Part shown: one piece after another, positions 22,209 through 29,944 of the stretch | How positions within the stretch are numbered: position 1 is the first letter of the stretch | How the letters are laid out: every line of letters starts with the position of its first letter | Assembly (NCBI GenBank): GCA_013329045.1 | Contig: DUKZ01000041.1 | Location: forward strand, 1-40,825 | Direction of reading: 5' to 3' | Origin: Candidatus Woesearchaeota archaeon | GTDB taxonomy: Archaea; Nanobdellota; Nanobdellia; Woesearchaeales; UBA9989 | Length of the DNA: 40,825 nucleotides | Notes under the pieces: generated by a model | Databases searched by the model: none | Seen by the model: the letters and a program-made list of their open reading frames with translations, nothing else | Told to the model about the DNA's origin: nothing | Made by a program: the position numbers and the translations under genes

Positions 22209-23240
22209 TTAGATATCCCGAAGCCCATCTGTAGTGATCACAAAGCCGCACTCGCTGTCTGGCAGGTTGGGAGAATCCACAAGCTTTGCCACGCGGGTGT
22301 TTTTCTTTCCCCGCCGAAGGTACATCCGAAACGTGCTGTTGTGTGCCACGATGTGGCCGCCGATTGATTCTGTGGGGTCGCCAAAGAATACATCTGGCCT
22401 TGCCATCACCTGATTCGTGACATAGACGACGAGGTTGTTGAGGGTTGCCAGCTTCGCGAGGACGTGCATGTGCTTGTTTAGTTTCTGTTGTCGATCAGCG
22501 AGTGTTCCTCTGCCGATGAATTCTGCCCGGAAATGTGCTGTTAGGCTATCAACGATGACTGCTTTCACATTTAGTCCCTGCTTCTTGATCAGATCTTCAA
22601 CCCGTTCAGCGAGCAGCATCTGGTGGTCAGAATTGAATGCACGGGCAACTTTGATGTTTTTGAGTACCTTATTTGGGTCTAATCCGGATCCTTTGGCAAT
22701 CTCTATGATCCTTTCAGGCCTAAAGGTGCCTTCGGTGTCAATATAGACAGCAACCCCATCAGCTCCGCCTTTATTGTGGGGAAGCTGGATATTTACAGCC
22801 AACACATGGGCAAGCTGTGTTTTGGAGCTCCCATATGCCCCGTAGCACTCGGTGATGCACCCAGATTCCAGCCCTCCAGCCAGCATTTCGTCGAATGCTT
22901 TGACGCCAGTTGTGATGTGGAGGACTTGTTCTCTTCTTTTGAGCACATCTTCTCCTGACTCAAAGCCCATATCAAGCATTGACCTGGCTCCCTGGATCAT
23001 CTTCCTTGCAGCAGCGTCAGTCACCCCGGCAACTTCCACGAGTTCGCCAGGGGTTGCAACCGCTATGGATATCAGGTCTACAAATCCTGCTGCTTCCAGT
23101 TTTTCTGCTGTTGCCGCCCCGACACCCGGAAGATCATATAATGTCTTTTCTTTCTTCATTTCTTTTGGTTCTTCTTTTGTCATTTTTGGTCGTAATTCAA
23201 TTGTTGGTTCTACTGCTTGGACATCGCCATTCTTTGCCAT
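22209..23240 (-). CDS. radA: DNA repair and recombination protein RadA
   Basis: A 343-residue archaeal RecA/Rad51 recombinase that forms filaments on ssDNA and catalyses strand exchange. An N-terminal helix-hairpin-helix domain (about 33-90; LPGVGAATAEKLEAAGF) precedes the ATPase core. Walker A here reads GAYGSSKT (residues 134-141) where the family has GxxGSGKT, so the glycine before the catalytic lysine is a serine; the bases read TCC. Walker B is VKAVIVDSLTAHFR, and YVTNQVMARPD is the L2-region motif. An acidic/Lys-rich N-terminal extension of about 30 residues is present. A GGTGA ribosome binding site precedes the ATG at 23240. Confidence 0.95.
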   Translation of the reverse strand: MAKNGDVQAVEPTIELRPKMTKEEPKEMKKEKTLYDLPGVGAATAEKLEAAGFVDLISIAVATPGELVEVAGVTDAAARKMIQGARSMLDMGFESGEDVLKRREQVLHITTGVKAFDEMLAGGLESGCITECYGAYGSSKTQLAHVLAVNIQLPHNKGGADGVAVYIDTEGTFRPERIIEIAKGSGLDPNKVLKNIKVARAFNSDHQMLLAERVEDLIKKQGLNVKAVIVDSLTAHFRAEFIGRGTLADRQQKLNKHMHVLAKLATLNNLVVYVTNQVMARPDVFFGDPTESIGGHIVAHNSTFRMYLRRGKKNTRVAKLVDSPNLPDSECGFVITTDGLRDI

Positions 23241-23410
23241 TGTCGTTCACCTTTTTTATTGATTTCGAGAAATCACACCAACCATTCTAGTGCAATGATG
23301 GTTTTTATGTGTTTCCCATTGATTGCCGTAATCATGACGGCTGGCAGGGAAATGTTGCTTTCCTTGCCGAATTTTTGCCGGAGATGGAATGTTAGCTCCG
23401 ACATTTGAGC

Positions 23411-23438
23411 GGAAAAAAAGGAAAAAAAAGGAAAAAAA
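23411..23438 (-). terminator. T-rich terminator of the 23439-23684 gene
   Basis: Directly after the TGA stop the minus strand reads three T runs of 7-8 bases separated by CC. This is a typical archaeal intrinsic terminator and separates the small gene from radA. Confidence 0.55.
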
Positions 23439-23684
23439 TCATGCTGCTTGCTGCAGCACGAGGTATTCGAACGCTTTTCTGATGACCACTTCCACCTTAG
23501 GAAGGTCTGCTGTTCGAAACGAGTGGGTGGTTTGCCACTCATCCTTCTTATCCTTGTAGGCGCGCTCTAAGGACACGCTAAAGTAAGAAGTCGGTTGTCC
23601 GTCTTTTCCGGTATTTTCGTTTTGCCACACTGTCGCACAGATTGCGCCAGCGCGAAATTTCGTTTGAGGTAGGTTTTTTTCCAT
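23439..23684 (-). CDS. Small conserved archaeal protein upstream of radA
   Basis: An 81-residue soluble protein (KFRAGAICATVWQNE, SYFSVSLERAYKDKKDEWQ, LPKVEVVIRKAFEYLVL). I recall similar short proteins being common in DPANN archaea and some bacteria without an assigned function; the pattern suggests a beta-sheet followed by one helix. The frame opens at 23777, but a GGTATATAAAC TATA box (23763-23773) lies inside that extension, so the ATG at 23684, preceded by GAGGG, is the likely start, with a leader of about 58 nt. Confidence 0.8.
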   Translation of the reverse strand: MEKNLPQTKFRAGAICATVWQNENTGKDGQPTSYFSVSLERAYKDKKDEWQTTHSFRTADLPKVEVVIRKAFEYLVLQQAA

Positions 23685-23762
23685 ATTACCCTCTTGCTTT
23701 TCGCTTTTTCTTTCAATTGAGGATAGACACCCGCAGATGTCAAAGAATAAGGGGAAAGGGTT

Positions 23763-23773
23763 GTTTATATACC
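23763..23773 (-). promoter_or_regulatory. TATA box of the 23439-23684 gene
   Basis: GGTATATAAAC on the minus strand. It implies a start near 23742 and rules out translation from 23777. Confidence 0.55.
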
Positions 23774-23838
23774 TCACATGAGGTTGTCCAGTGGGAAAAA
23801 TAGTGCTTTAAAGAGGAGAAGATAGGTGTCCTGTGAGG

Positions 23839-25173
23839 CTAAACTGTTTGAACCAGCTGCATCACACCATTCTTTTTCATCCAGACAAGTGAGGAGCCAG
23901 GAGGAGTGATCCCTTCACAGTTTTGATATCTGAGTTCTTTAGTACATCGGCCCTCATTTCTCATCTTCCCCCGCTCCGTTTGTTCTCCTTCGAGGGCATA
24001 GCTCCAATCAAGCCCCCTCTGATTATTAAACTCCTGAAGGTAACCTGGGAGATAGAAACAGACCGGGTCAAAACTTTTTTGTTCATCTCGCACGACCGCT
24101 CCACTATTTGGAAGGAAATTATAGACCCTGAAATCAAGATGAGGGCCCTCAGAATTCCCTGTATGTCCTCCTCTGCCGATACGGTCTTGTTTTGATACTA
24201 TTTGTCCTTCGTGGACAGCAATAGAGGAAAGATGGCTGTATTGGACATAATATTTGCCGGTTTGCAAGATGATATTATTGCCAAAAATGGAATTTCGCCC
24301 TACTTGTCTTATCGTTCCATCGGCAACAGCATAGATATCTTCTCCTTCAAAGGCGCTGCCAGGATTTCTGGTAAGGTCTAGCCCCCAGTGGGCATTTCCT
24401 CCTCGGTTTTCTCTAAAGCATCCTGTTATCCTATAACTTCGTTCATTTGTTGGCCATCGCCAGATGTTTTCATTTTGGGGATTTCTCGCACGGTCAGCCT
24501 GAACGCTCACAGTCCGCGAACCTGGTGTTGGTGTTTCAATTGATGTCTCAATAGTATACCGCCTGCATGAACTACTAGTGGGGGGAATATCAGCAATAAC
24601 TCTTCCAGTAAGGGAAGGGAGGGGACCGCCAGAGACAAGAGTGAGTACATTCCATAATGTAGAAAAATCAAGGGAGGGGCTATACTGTTCAATGAATGCT
24701 TCACAAGAACCTGCATTGCTAAACACATATCCCTCACCTTCTTTGATGAGGTCTAGCCCTTCTCCAATGCAAAGATGGAAAGATTCTTGCAGGGGATCAG
24801 AAGTGAGTGTTATTCGTTCAACGCATTCTTCCTGAGAACAAATAAGCCTGTCTGTCTCTTTGCAAAGAAAATGATGACTCATGCCTGAAGAGAATGATGG
24901 GGTGGCTTGGTACGCAATGTTTGCATCCTCTCCTTCTTTTTTCACAACGCAGACGCTTCCTAGCTGTGTGCTCTCAAAGCTTTCACCATAATTGCATCCT
25001 TCTTTAATGGCGATTATTGGTTTTTCAAGAACCTGCCCACCTGTCACATGATTATCCCCTGGACGAGCAAGCCCTTTTATCGCCTGGCCAGTGAGGGGGG
25101 AGACGCCAGGAATGAAGAGCGCACTGCACAGGAGAGCAACACTCAACAAAACAAAGATCCCTTCATGCAGCAT
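23839..25173 (-). CDS. Secreted M23 metallopeptidase with variable-type N-terminal region
   Basis: A 444-residue exported protein. Residues 1-22 are a signal peptide or anchor, followed by the LTGQAI motif frequent in DPANN surface proteins. Residues 35-230 form a cysteine-containing region homologous to that of the next gene (QVLEKPI, KEGC, TQLGSVC). Residues 235-355 form an LytM/M23 endopeptidase domain, which cuts peptide cross-links of peptidoglycan: HWGLD (His262, Asp266), YSHLSS (His314) and PHLDF (His345). The usual HxH is HxD here, so Asp347 replaces one zinc ligand. The C-terminal stretch with RC...CEGITPP matches the linker after the M23 domain of the 29935-31938 protein. Its promoter and leader are identical to those of the 25252-26559 gene. 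Confidence 0.85.
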   Translation of the reverse strand: MLHEGIFVLLSVALLCSALFIPGVSPLTGQAIKGLARPGDNHVTGGQVLEKPIIAIKEGCNYGESFESTQLGSVCVVKKEGEDANIAYQATPSFSSGMSHHFLCKETDRLICSQEECVERITLTSDPLQESFHLCIGEGLDLIKEGEGYVFSNAGSCEAFIEQYSPSLDFSTLWNVLTLVSGGPLPSLTGRVIADIPPTSSSCRRYTIETSIETPTPGSRTVSVQADRARNPQNENIWRWPTNERSYRITGCFRENRGGNAHWGLDLTRNPGSAFEGEDIYAVADGTIRQVGRNSIFGNNIILQTGKYYVQYSHLSSIAVHEGQIVSKQDRIGRGGHTGNSEGPHLDFRVYNFLPNSGAVVRDEQKSFDPVCFYLPGYLQEFNNQRGLDWSYALEGEQTERGKMRNEGRCTKELRYQNCEGITPPGSSLVWMKKNGVMQLVQTV

Positions 25174-25235
25174 AAAACACCTCTAAAAAGACACAGAAAA
25201 AAGACTATAAAAACCTATCCTTGCATATGCTTGAG
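25072..25235. repeat. 164-bp direct repeat, copy 1 (promoter + leader)
   Basis: Identical over all 164 bp to 26458-26621. It contains, in minus-strand order, the last codons of the RPA gene (AAGCATATGCAAGGATAG), a TATA box, a GAGGTG ribosome binding site, the start codon and codons 1-33 of the leader. Here the RPA codons have no gene in front of them, so this copy is derived from copy 2. Confidence 0.95.
25204..25215 (-). promoter_or_regulatory. Promoter of the M23 hydrolase gene (repeat copy 1)
   Basis: GGTTTTTATAGT on the minus strand, about 36 nt upstream of the ATG at 25173. A GAGGTG ribosome binding site lies 5 nt before the ATG, so the leader is about 10 nt. Confidence 0.5.
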
Positions 25236-25251
25236 CTCTGAAAGAAGAGAG

Positions 25252-26559
25252 TTATTGTTGAGGGTAACTATCGGAATGTTCTCCGGTAATCTCCAGATGA
25301 TATTTCCAGACATAGTTCATGAAAAGATAATTCCCCCCATCATTACAAGAATTTTGGTTGTTTAACTGGGTGCAGAGATGGGGTGTGTACATATAAAGAG
25401 AATATGTTGCAGCATTATCAATTCGTGTACTCACCCGTCTTCCAGCTTTTTGTAGGATCATTGGACTCTCAATTGGTTCATGATGATACCATTTGTTGTA
25501 TGTAGAAGCTGTGCATTTCAATTGTCCGGCAACACTCGCCCTTTGGCCAGACGCCCTGCTTCCCCGATCATTAAACCCGCAACCGGTTAAAGATGATGGA
25601 AGAGCTCTCCCAGACTCTATCCGTGAGCTCTCTACTTGAATACGGGCAAGAATAAGGAGGGGATTAACATCATATTCCCTTGAGAGGTGTTTTACATATT
25701 CAGCGAAGTCATGTTCCTCGCCGTCATAAGTAAAGGTGAGTGACTTGAGTCGTGATGGTTTGCTATTGATCCAATCTCTTATTTGAGTTATTGAAACACT
25801 TTCTTCTTGAGAAAATTCGCTTATTGAGAGGAGTTGATTCCAGTTTGGCTGTTTCCAAACATAACGATTCACAGTAGTAGTGGTTCTCGGACAACTATCA
25901 GAACCTGATAATCGCTGGAGGGCAGTAGAGTCAATAACCTGTGCAGTCGCTCTCGCTAAGCCGGTTCCAGGAAATAGCGCAAAGCTAATCGAGCGGATAT
26001 CATTAGTTGGATCACGGGTAATATGGCGATCTAAGAAGCGGTTGCATATCTCCAGTGATTGAAAATAATAGCTGTCATGATAGAGAGTTAAACCATTTTG
26101 GGCAAGGACACATGCTGAAGGGTTAGTATCTTCAATCATAAGAGGGATAACTGATGTGCTTTCTGGGCAAGAACCATCTTCTTGTATTTCATTACAGGAA
26201 TATGTAAAAGGAGGTGCAATATCATCTTCTCCAGACCCTCGCTTGCAGATTCCAAAAAGGGAGGCAGGAGTAGAAAGTGTTGAGGAAGTTGTCTCATATT
26301 CAACTCTTTTATCTTCTCCAGAGGGGTTCACTGCACAGACGCTTCCTAGCTGTGTGCCCTCAAAGCCTCCATCATAGGTGCATCCTTCTTTCACAGTGAT
26401 TATTGGTTTCTCAAGAACCTGTCCAGCAATCCGATAATTATCTCCGGGACTCGCAAACCCTTTTATCGCCTGGCCAGTGAGGGGGGAGACGCCAGGAATG
26501 AAGAGCGCACTGCACAGGAGAGCAACACTCAACAAAACAAAGATCCCTTCATGCAGCAT
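25252..26559 (-). CDS. Secreted lysozyme-like wall hydrolase with variable-type N-terminal region
   Basis: A 435-residue exported protein. The leader and first ~33 residues are nearly identical to the downstream M23 protein. A homologous Cys-containing region runs to about residue 230. The C-terminal domain (about 280-430) has YDVNPLLILARIQVESS with a candidate catalytic Glu310, then SLTGCGFND...QLKCTASTYNKWY and DNAATYSLYMYTPHLC. This matches a lysozyme-fold domain of actinobacterial and CPR wall hydrolases (NPxxLLxxxQxE ... TGYGCPD ... NxATxALYxYTP) and the domain in the 27740-29944 protein. Predicted to cut glycan strands. It lies directly downstream of RPA but has its own promoter. Confidence 0.8.
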   Translation of the reverse strand: MLHEGIFVLLSVALLCSALFIPGVSPLTGQAIKGFASPGDNYRIAGQVLEKPIITVKEGCTYDGGFEGTQLGSVCAVNPSGEDKRVEYETTSSTLSTPASLFGICKRGSGEDDIAPPFTYSCNEIQEDGSCPESTSVIPLMIEDTNPSACVLAQNGLTLYHDSYYFQSLEICNRFLDRHITRDPTNDIRSISFALFPGTGLARATAQVIDSTALQRLSGSDSCPRTTTTVNRYVWKQPNWNQLLSISEFSQEESVSITQIRDWINSKPSRLKSLTFTYDGEEHDFAEYVKHLSREYDVNPLLILARIQVESSRIESGRALPSSLTGCGFNDRGSRASGQRASVAGQLKCTASTYNKWYHHEPIESPMILQKAGRRVSTRIDNAATYSLYMYTPHLCTQLNNQNSCNDGGNYLFMNYVWKYHLEITGEHSDSYPQQ

Positions 26560-26621
26560 AAAACACCTCTAAAAAGACACAGAAAAAAGACTATAAAAAC
26601 CTATCCTTGCATATGCTTGAG
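26458..26621. repeat. 164-bp direct repeat, copy 2 (source copy)
   Basis: Identical to 25072-25235. Here the codons KHMQG and the stop belong to the intact RPA gene, so this is the original copy. It spans the RPA 3' end, the intergenic promoter and codons 1-34 of the lysozyme-like gene. Confidence 0.95.
26590..26601 (-). promoter_or_regulatory. Promoter of the lysozyme-like gene (repeat copy 2)
   Basis: The same GGTTTTTATAGT box, about 36 nt upstream of the ATG at 26559 and touching the RPA stop codon. Confidence 0.5.
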
Positions 26622-27602
26622 TTCTTCCTCAGGGTTTGGTGTGGGGTTTACATGATTCACCACAAACTCCATTCGGCCAAACATCTCATTGTGGGTCACT
26701 TTTCCTTTGACGGAGATGATATTGCCAAGGAGATCGTTCTTTACCGCTTCGAATTCCTCTGGAGATTTCCGGTAGGCAATGATTTCTGGATTCTTTTTCT
26801 GGAGTAGGTTTTCCAGCTGGTCCCGGAAGAACACCAATCGTATCGTCTCTGTCCCGTCATCTAAGACAGCATTCATCACATAAGAATATGCAGGAGCAAC
26901 TTTTCCATGGGTATCGCATGAAAACGCATCCTCTTTTGGCCGGGCTCGCTTTCCGCAATCAGGGCATACTTCAAAATAATTCGGTGAGAAAATTTGCACT
27001 AATGTGCCGAGCAGTTCAGCAGAACTCTCAGAAGGGATCAATTCAGCAATTTTCTTTCGTTGTGCAGTAATGACTGGTTTTGCCCCGCTTTTGACCTCGT
27101 TGATGACAACCCCAGGGGGGTTCAGGGTAACGCTTGCGCGTTCATTCAGATGGATCTCGACTGTTCCTTGATTGTCTCTTGTATAAGCATTGCTGATTTT
27201 CAGGATATCTCCGACGTTTGCACCAGAAAGGACATCTGCTTGTGCCCCCCAGCCAACGACTCTGAGAGATCCTGAATCATCGCCGAGCACGATATTCAAT
27301 ACCTTTCCCCCGCCTCCATCCTTTCGTGTAAATGTGCGAATATCATACTTATTCATGACCTTGCCTGTGACTTCAAACTCCCGAAGCCCCGGGAGCACCT
27401 TATTCAGCTTCACCTTGCCCTGGTACTCTTCAAAGAGATTTATGCCAAGCTCGTTTGCGATGATATGGGCAGCGCCTTCCTTGGATATCAATCCGGAGAG
27501 CTGGTCCATCTTCTGCCTTATTTTCCCTTTGAGATCTTCATCAGATAAGCCTGACTTTGCTTGGATAGTAGCCAGAACCTGTTCAAAAGGCAGTGAGATC
27601 AT
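26601..27602 (-). CDS. rpa: Replication protein A-like ssDNA-binding protein
   Basis: A 333-residue OB-fold protein. An N-terminal helical region (1-60) is followed by an OB fold (about 70-165; REFEVTGKVMNKYDIRTFTR, VLNIVLGDDSGSLRVVGWG) and a second OB fold holding a zinc finger (CPDCGKRARPKEDAFSCDTHG). This is the archaeal RPA41/RPA1-like layout. It protects ssDNA in replication, repair and recombination and would work with RadA. A TTATATAAAG box lies 26 nt upstream of the ATG at 27602. The extreme C-terminal codons are inside the duplicated 164-bp block. Confidence 0.92.
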   Translation of the reverse strand: MISLPFEQVLATIQAKSGLSDEDLKGKIRQKMDQLSGLISKEGAAHIIANELGINLFEEYQGKVKLNKVLPGLREFEVTGKVMNKYDIRTFTRKDGGGGKVLNIVLGDDSGSLRVVGWGAQADVLSGANVGDILKISNAYTRDNQGTVEIHLNERASVTLNPPGVVINEVKSGAKPVITAQRKKIAELIPSESSAELLGTLVQIFSPNYFEVCPDCGKRARPKEDAFSCDTHGKVAPAYSYVMNAVLDDGTETIRLVFFRDQLENLLQKKNPEIIAYRKSPEEFEAVKNDLLGNIISVKGKVTHNEMFGRMEFVVNHVNPTPNPEEELKHMQG

Positions 27603-27623
27603 TAGAAGGCGAATCAGCGCATG

Positions 27624-27633
27624 CTTTATATAA
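27624..27633 (-). promoter_or_regulatory. TATA box of rpa
   Basis: TTATATAAAG on the minus strand, centred 26 nt before the ATG at 27602. Confidence 0.55.
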
Positions 27634-27739
27634 TTTGTTGTTGTCAGATATATAGGGAGAACGAAGATTATTGGTGAGATCTTCCCGTAATAGATTTTTA
27701 GGAGAACACTGGTTGTTTATCTGAGAGGCATGTTATGGA

Positions 27740-29944
27740 TTATATGCAGGTGGGAAAAGATGCTTGCCGTATTGCCTCTCCCATTTTATCCCCTCCCTGC
27801 TGGTTTGGATGGAGTCCATCTCCTGTATCCTCTCCACCCATCTGCCCACTGCCATTATCAAGGGCAGCATACGTATCAACAACCACATCAACATTTTGTG
27901 GCTCTGAGAGTATCCATGAGTTGATTTGTTGTATCCTTTGTTTCGCGGTATCAGATGCCCCATTCCAGGGGGTGATAGTGAGCGCGATAACCTTTTTTCC
28001 TTCAGATTTTGCCTTTGCATACATCCGGGAAAGCGCTTCCTCAGTCACGGAAGGCTGCTGGTAGCTCACTTCATTTACTCCTGCAAGGATGATCACCGTA
28101 TCATAAGAATCAAGAGAAAATGATCCCACTTCCCCTTGGGGAGAAAGACAGTTTCGAAGACATGCTGCATTTGCTGATTGTCCATTGACAAAGCAGCTAG
28201 AGATGAGTTGTGCAGAACACCCTGAGTAGCCGATCTTATCAAACTGGATAGAAGGGCAGCGGGAAGAGAGGTAATTGAGAAAGTATCCATGCTGAGTGAT
28301 GGAATCTCCAACAGCGAGCACTCGTGAAGAGGGAGGAAGGGTCTGTTCTTCTCTGCGTTCTTCTGGAATCACAGGCATCTCTTCCTGTTCAGGTTCAAGC
28401 TCTAGCTGAGGGATGCACACAATATCATCATCTTCAGTATAGCCAATTTCTTTTTCTTTGGCTGTCCATGACGCGACAGTGATGCCCTGGCTTCTAATCG
28501 GCACTTCGTCTATCCCAACAACAGTAAAATAGTACGTTTTTTCAGGGACAAAGGGCTTATGTTCAACATTTCCATCTTCCTTGATGATATAGCCGCAATC
28601 AGGGATGAACATGCTGTTGCAAAGAGGTAACCCAATACCAACCCGCCTGATATCTTTTGCTTTTCTTGTGTTGATTGTCTTGAAATCGTCAGCGGAAAAT
28701 TCTTCATCTGAGCAATAGACCCGGTACTTTTCGATATCAGAGCTAGGGGAGTATCCCCAGGAGAGAAGAGCTCCTTTCCCATCAGCTGAGGGGATGGTGG
28801 ACCGGTCTTCATCGATAAAGCTCGTCCCGTCAGGCACAATGGGTGTTGGAGAGATAGTATCAGCGAGGAGGAGCCCAAATCTTCCAACACCAGCATCAAA
28901 GAGCAGGGCAAATGCTCCAGGTTCATCTTCTCCGGTAAGCTCATAACCTAATAAGAGCGGCCGCACCTGCCTTTTTGCAAACGCAGCACATGACTCTGCA
29001 TCGTTGTCTCCTTGGGGATTATCATTCCCGGCAACGTCGCTTCCTTTCTTCATGCACTCAAGGAATTGTTCTTTGACTCGTTGGGCCATCAGGATATATT
29101 CTCTATAAGAACTCAGGTGGGATGTAAGATCATAGTCGCCTTGTATCGTGAAAGAAGGATGAGTAATATACTGGAAGGGTGATGAAAAGGTAAGGATGGT
29201 AGTGGATTCTTCTCCTTCAGTTAGCTGGCCGCTTGTTTGTGGCAGCACCCCTAATTCTTGCATGTATCTTTGGTAGAGATTGATGAAAAGATAATTGCCG
29301 CCTCCAGGCGTCCTAAGATGGTAATCATAGGTATGGGGGGTATATTTATAGAGAGCGTAGGTTGCTGCATTCTTGACAGTCTGCTGGTTCTTTCCGGCAA
29401 TCCCCCAGTTGAAGTCTCTTCGTTCCCATTGATCTTGTGCAAACTCCCTTGGATATGTGAATCCTTTCCCGGTATCATACCATTTTCTATAGAGCTGTGC
29501 AGTACAGGTTAATTGCTCATAAACACCGCTATATTTAGGGTTGCACCCGCCAACATTAGGACAGCCACACCCAGTCAATGCAGTCCTTTGCCTCGCAGAA
29601 GGAGTCGATGTTTCCACCGCACTCTGCTCGGTTTGCATTCGTGCAAGGATAAGGAGGGGGTTCACTTTGTATTCTTCAGCGATCTGGGAGATGACCTCTG
29701 AGGGGTGCTTCCCTTCAAGAGGGTCCTTGAGCCAGGAATTCTTTTGCTCAAAAAAAAGTTGTATCTGGTCTTTTGTCGCACTGTCCCACCGTTCAAAGTC
29801 CTGGTCAGAGAGGAGGTTTGAGAAATCTGGCTCGCTCATCTGGTAGGTAACAAGACCGGTGATCGTAAAGGGAGCGGTAAAGACAACAATGATAAGGAAG
29901 ATCGTACTCATTCCAAAGATGACTTCTGGTATTCTTATTGACAT
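27740..29944 (-). CDS. Membrane-anchored lysozyme-like / SGNH esterase fusion
   Basis: A 734-residue protein with an N-terminal membrane anchor (about 10-33). A lysozyme-like domain (about 75-240) has YKVNPLLILARMQTEQS with candidate catalytic Glu106, ALTGCGCPN...YSGVYEQLTCTAQLYRKWY and NAATYALYKYTPHTYD, matching bacterial wall hydrolases. A middle domain of about 100 residues looks fibronectin type III-like. A C-terminal SGNH/GDSL hydrolase (about 545-734) has VLAVGDSITQHG, LAGVNE and DGLHPN, i.e. Ser, Asn and Asp-His all present. SGNH domains on wall enzymes often remove O-acetyl groups. I chose the ATG at 29944, which overlaps the upstream hydrolase stop by 10 bp. Confidence 0.85.
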   Translation of the reverse strand: MSIRIPEVIFGMSTIFLIIVVFTAPFTITGLVTYQMSEPDFSNLLSDQDFERWDSATKDQIQLFFEQKNSWLKDPLEGKHPSEVISQIAEEYKVNPLLILARMQTEQSAVETSTPSARQRTALTGCGCPNVGGCNPKYSGVYEQLTCTAQLYRKWYDTGKGFTYPREFAQDQWERRDFNWGIAGKNQQTVKNAATYALYKYTPHTYDYHLRTPGGGNYLFINLYQRYMQELGVLPQTSGQLTEGEESTTILTFSSPFQYITHPSFTIQGDYDLTSHLSSYREYILMAQRVKEQFLECMKKGSDVAGNDNPQGDNDAESCAAFAKRQVRPLLLGYELTGEDEPGAFALLFDAGVGRFGLLLADTISPTPIVPDGTSFIDEDRSTIPSADGKGALLSWGYSPSSDIEKYRVYCSDEEFSADDFKTINTRKAKDIRRVGIGLPLCNSMFIPDCGYIIKEDGNVEHKPFVPEKTYYFTVVGIDEVPIRSQGITVASWTAKEKEIGYTEDDDIVCIPQLELEPEQEEMPVIPEERREEQTLPPSSRVLAVGDSITQHGYFLNYLSSRCPSIQFDKIGYSGCSAQLISSCFVNGQSANAACLRNCLSPQGEVGSFSLDSYDTVIILAGVNEVSYQQPSVTEEALSRMYAKAKSEGKKVIALTITPWNGASDTAKQRIQQINSWILSEPQNVDVVVDTYAALDNGSGQMGGEDTGDGLHPNQQGGDKMGEAIRQASFPTCI

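Noticed and set aside
23273-23404. 43-codon minus-strand frame (MSELTFHLRQKF...) between the small conserved gene and radA
   Set aside because: It looks fairly protein-like, but it follows a strong T-rich terminator, has no ribosome binding site or TATA box, and the likely radA promoter lies inside it. It could be revived if conserved.
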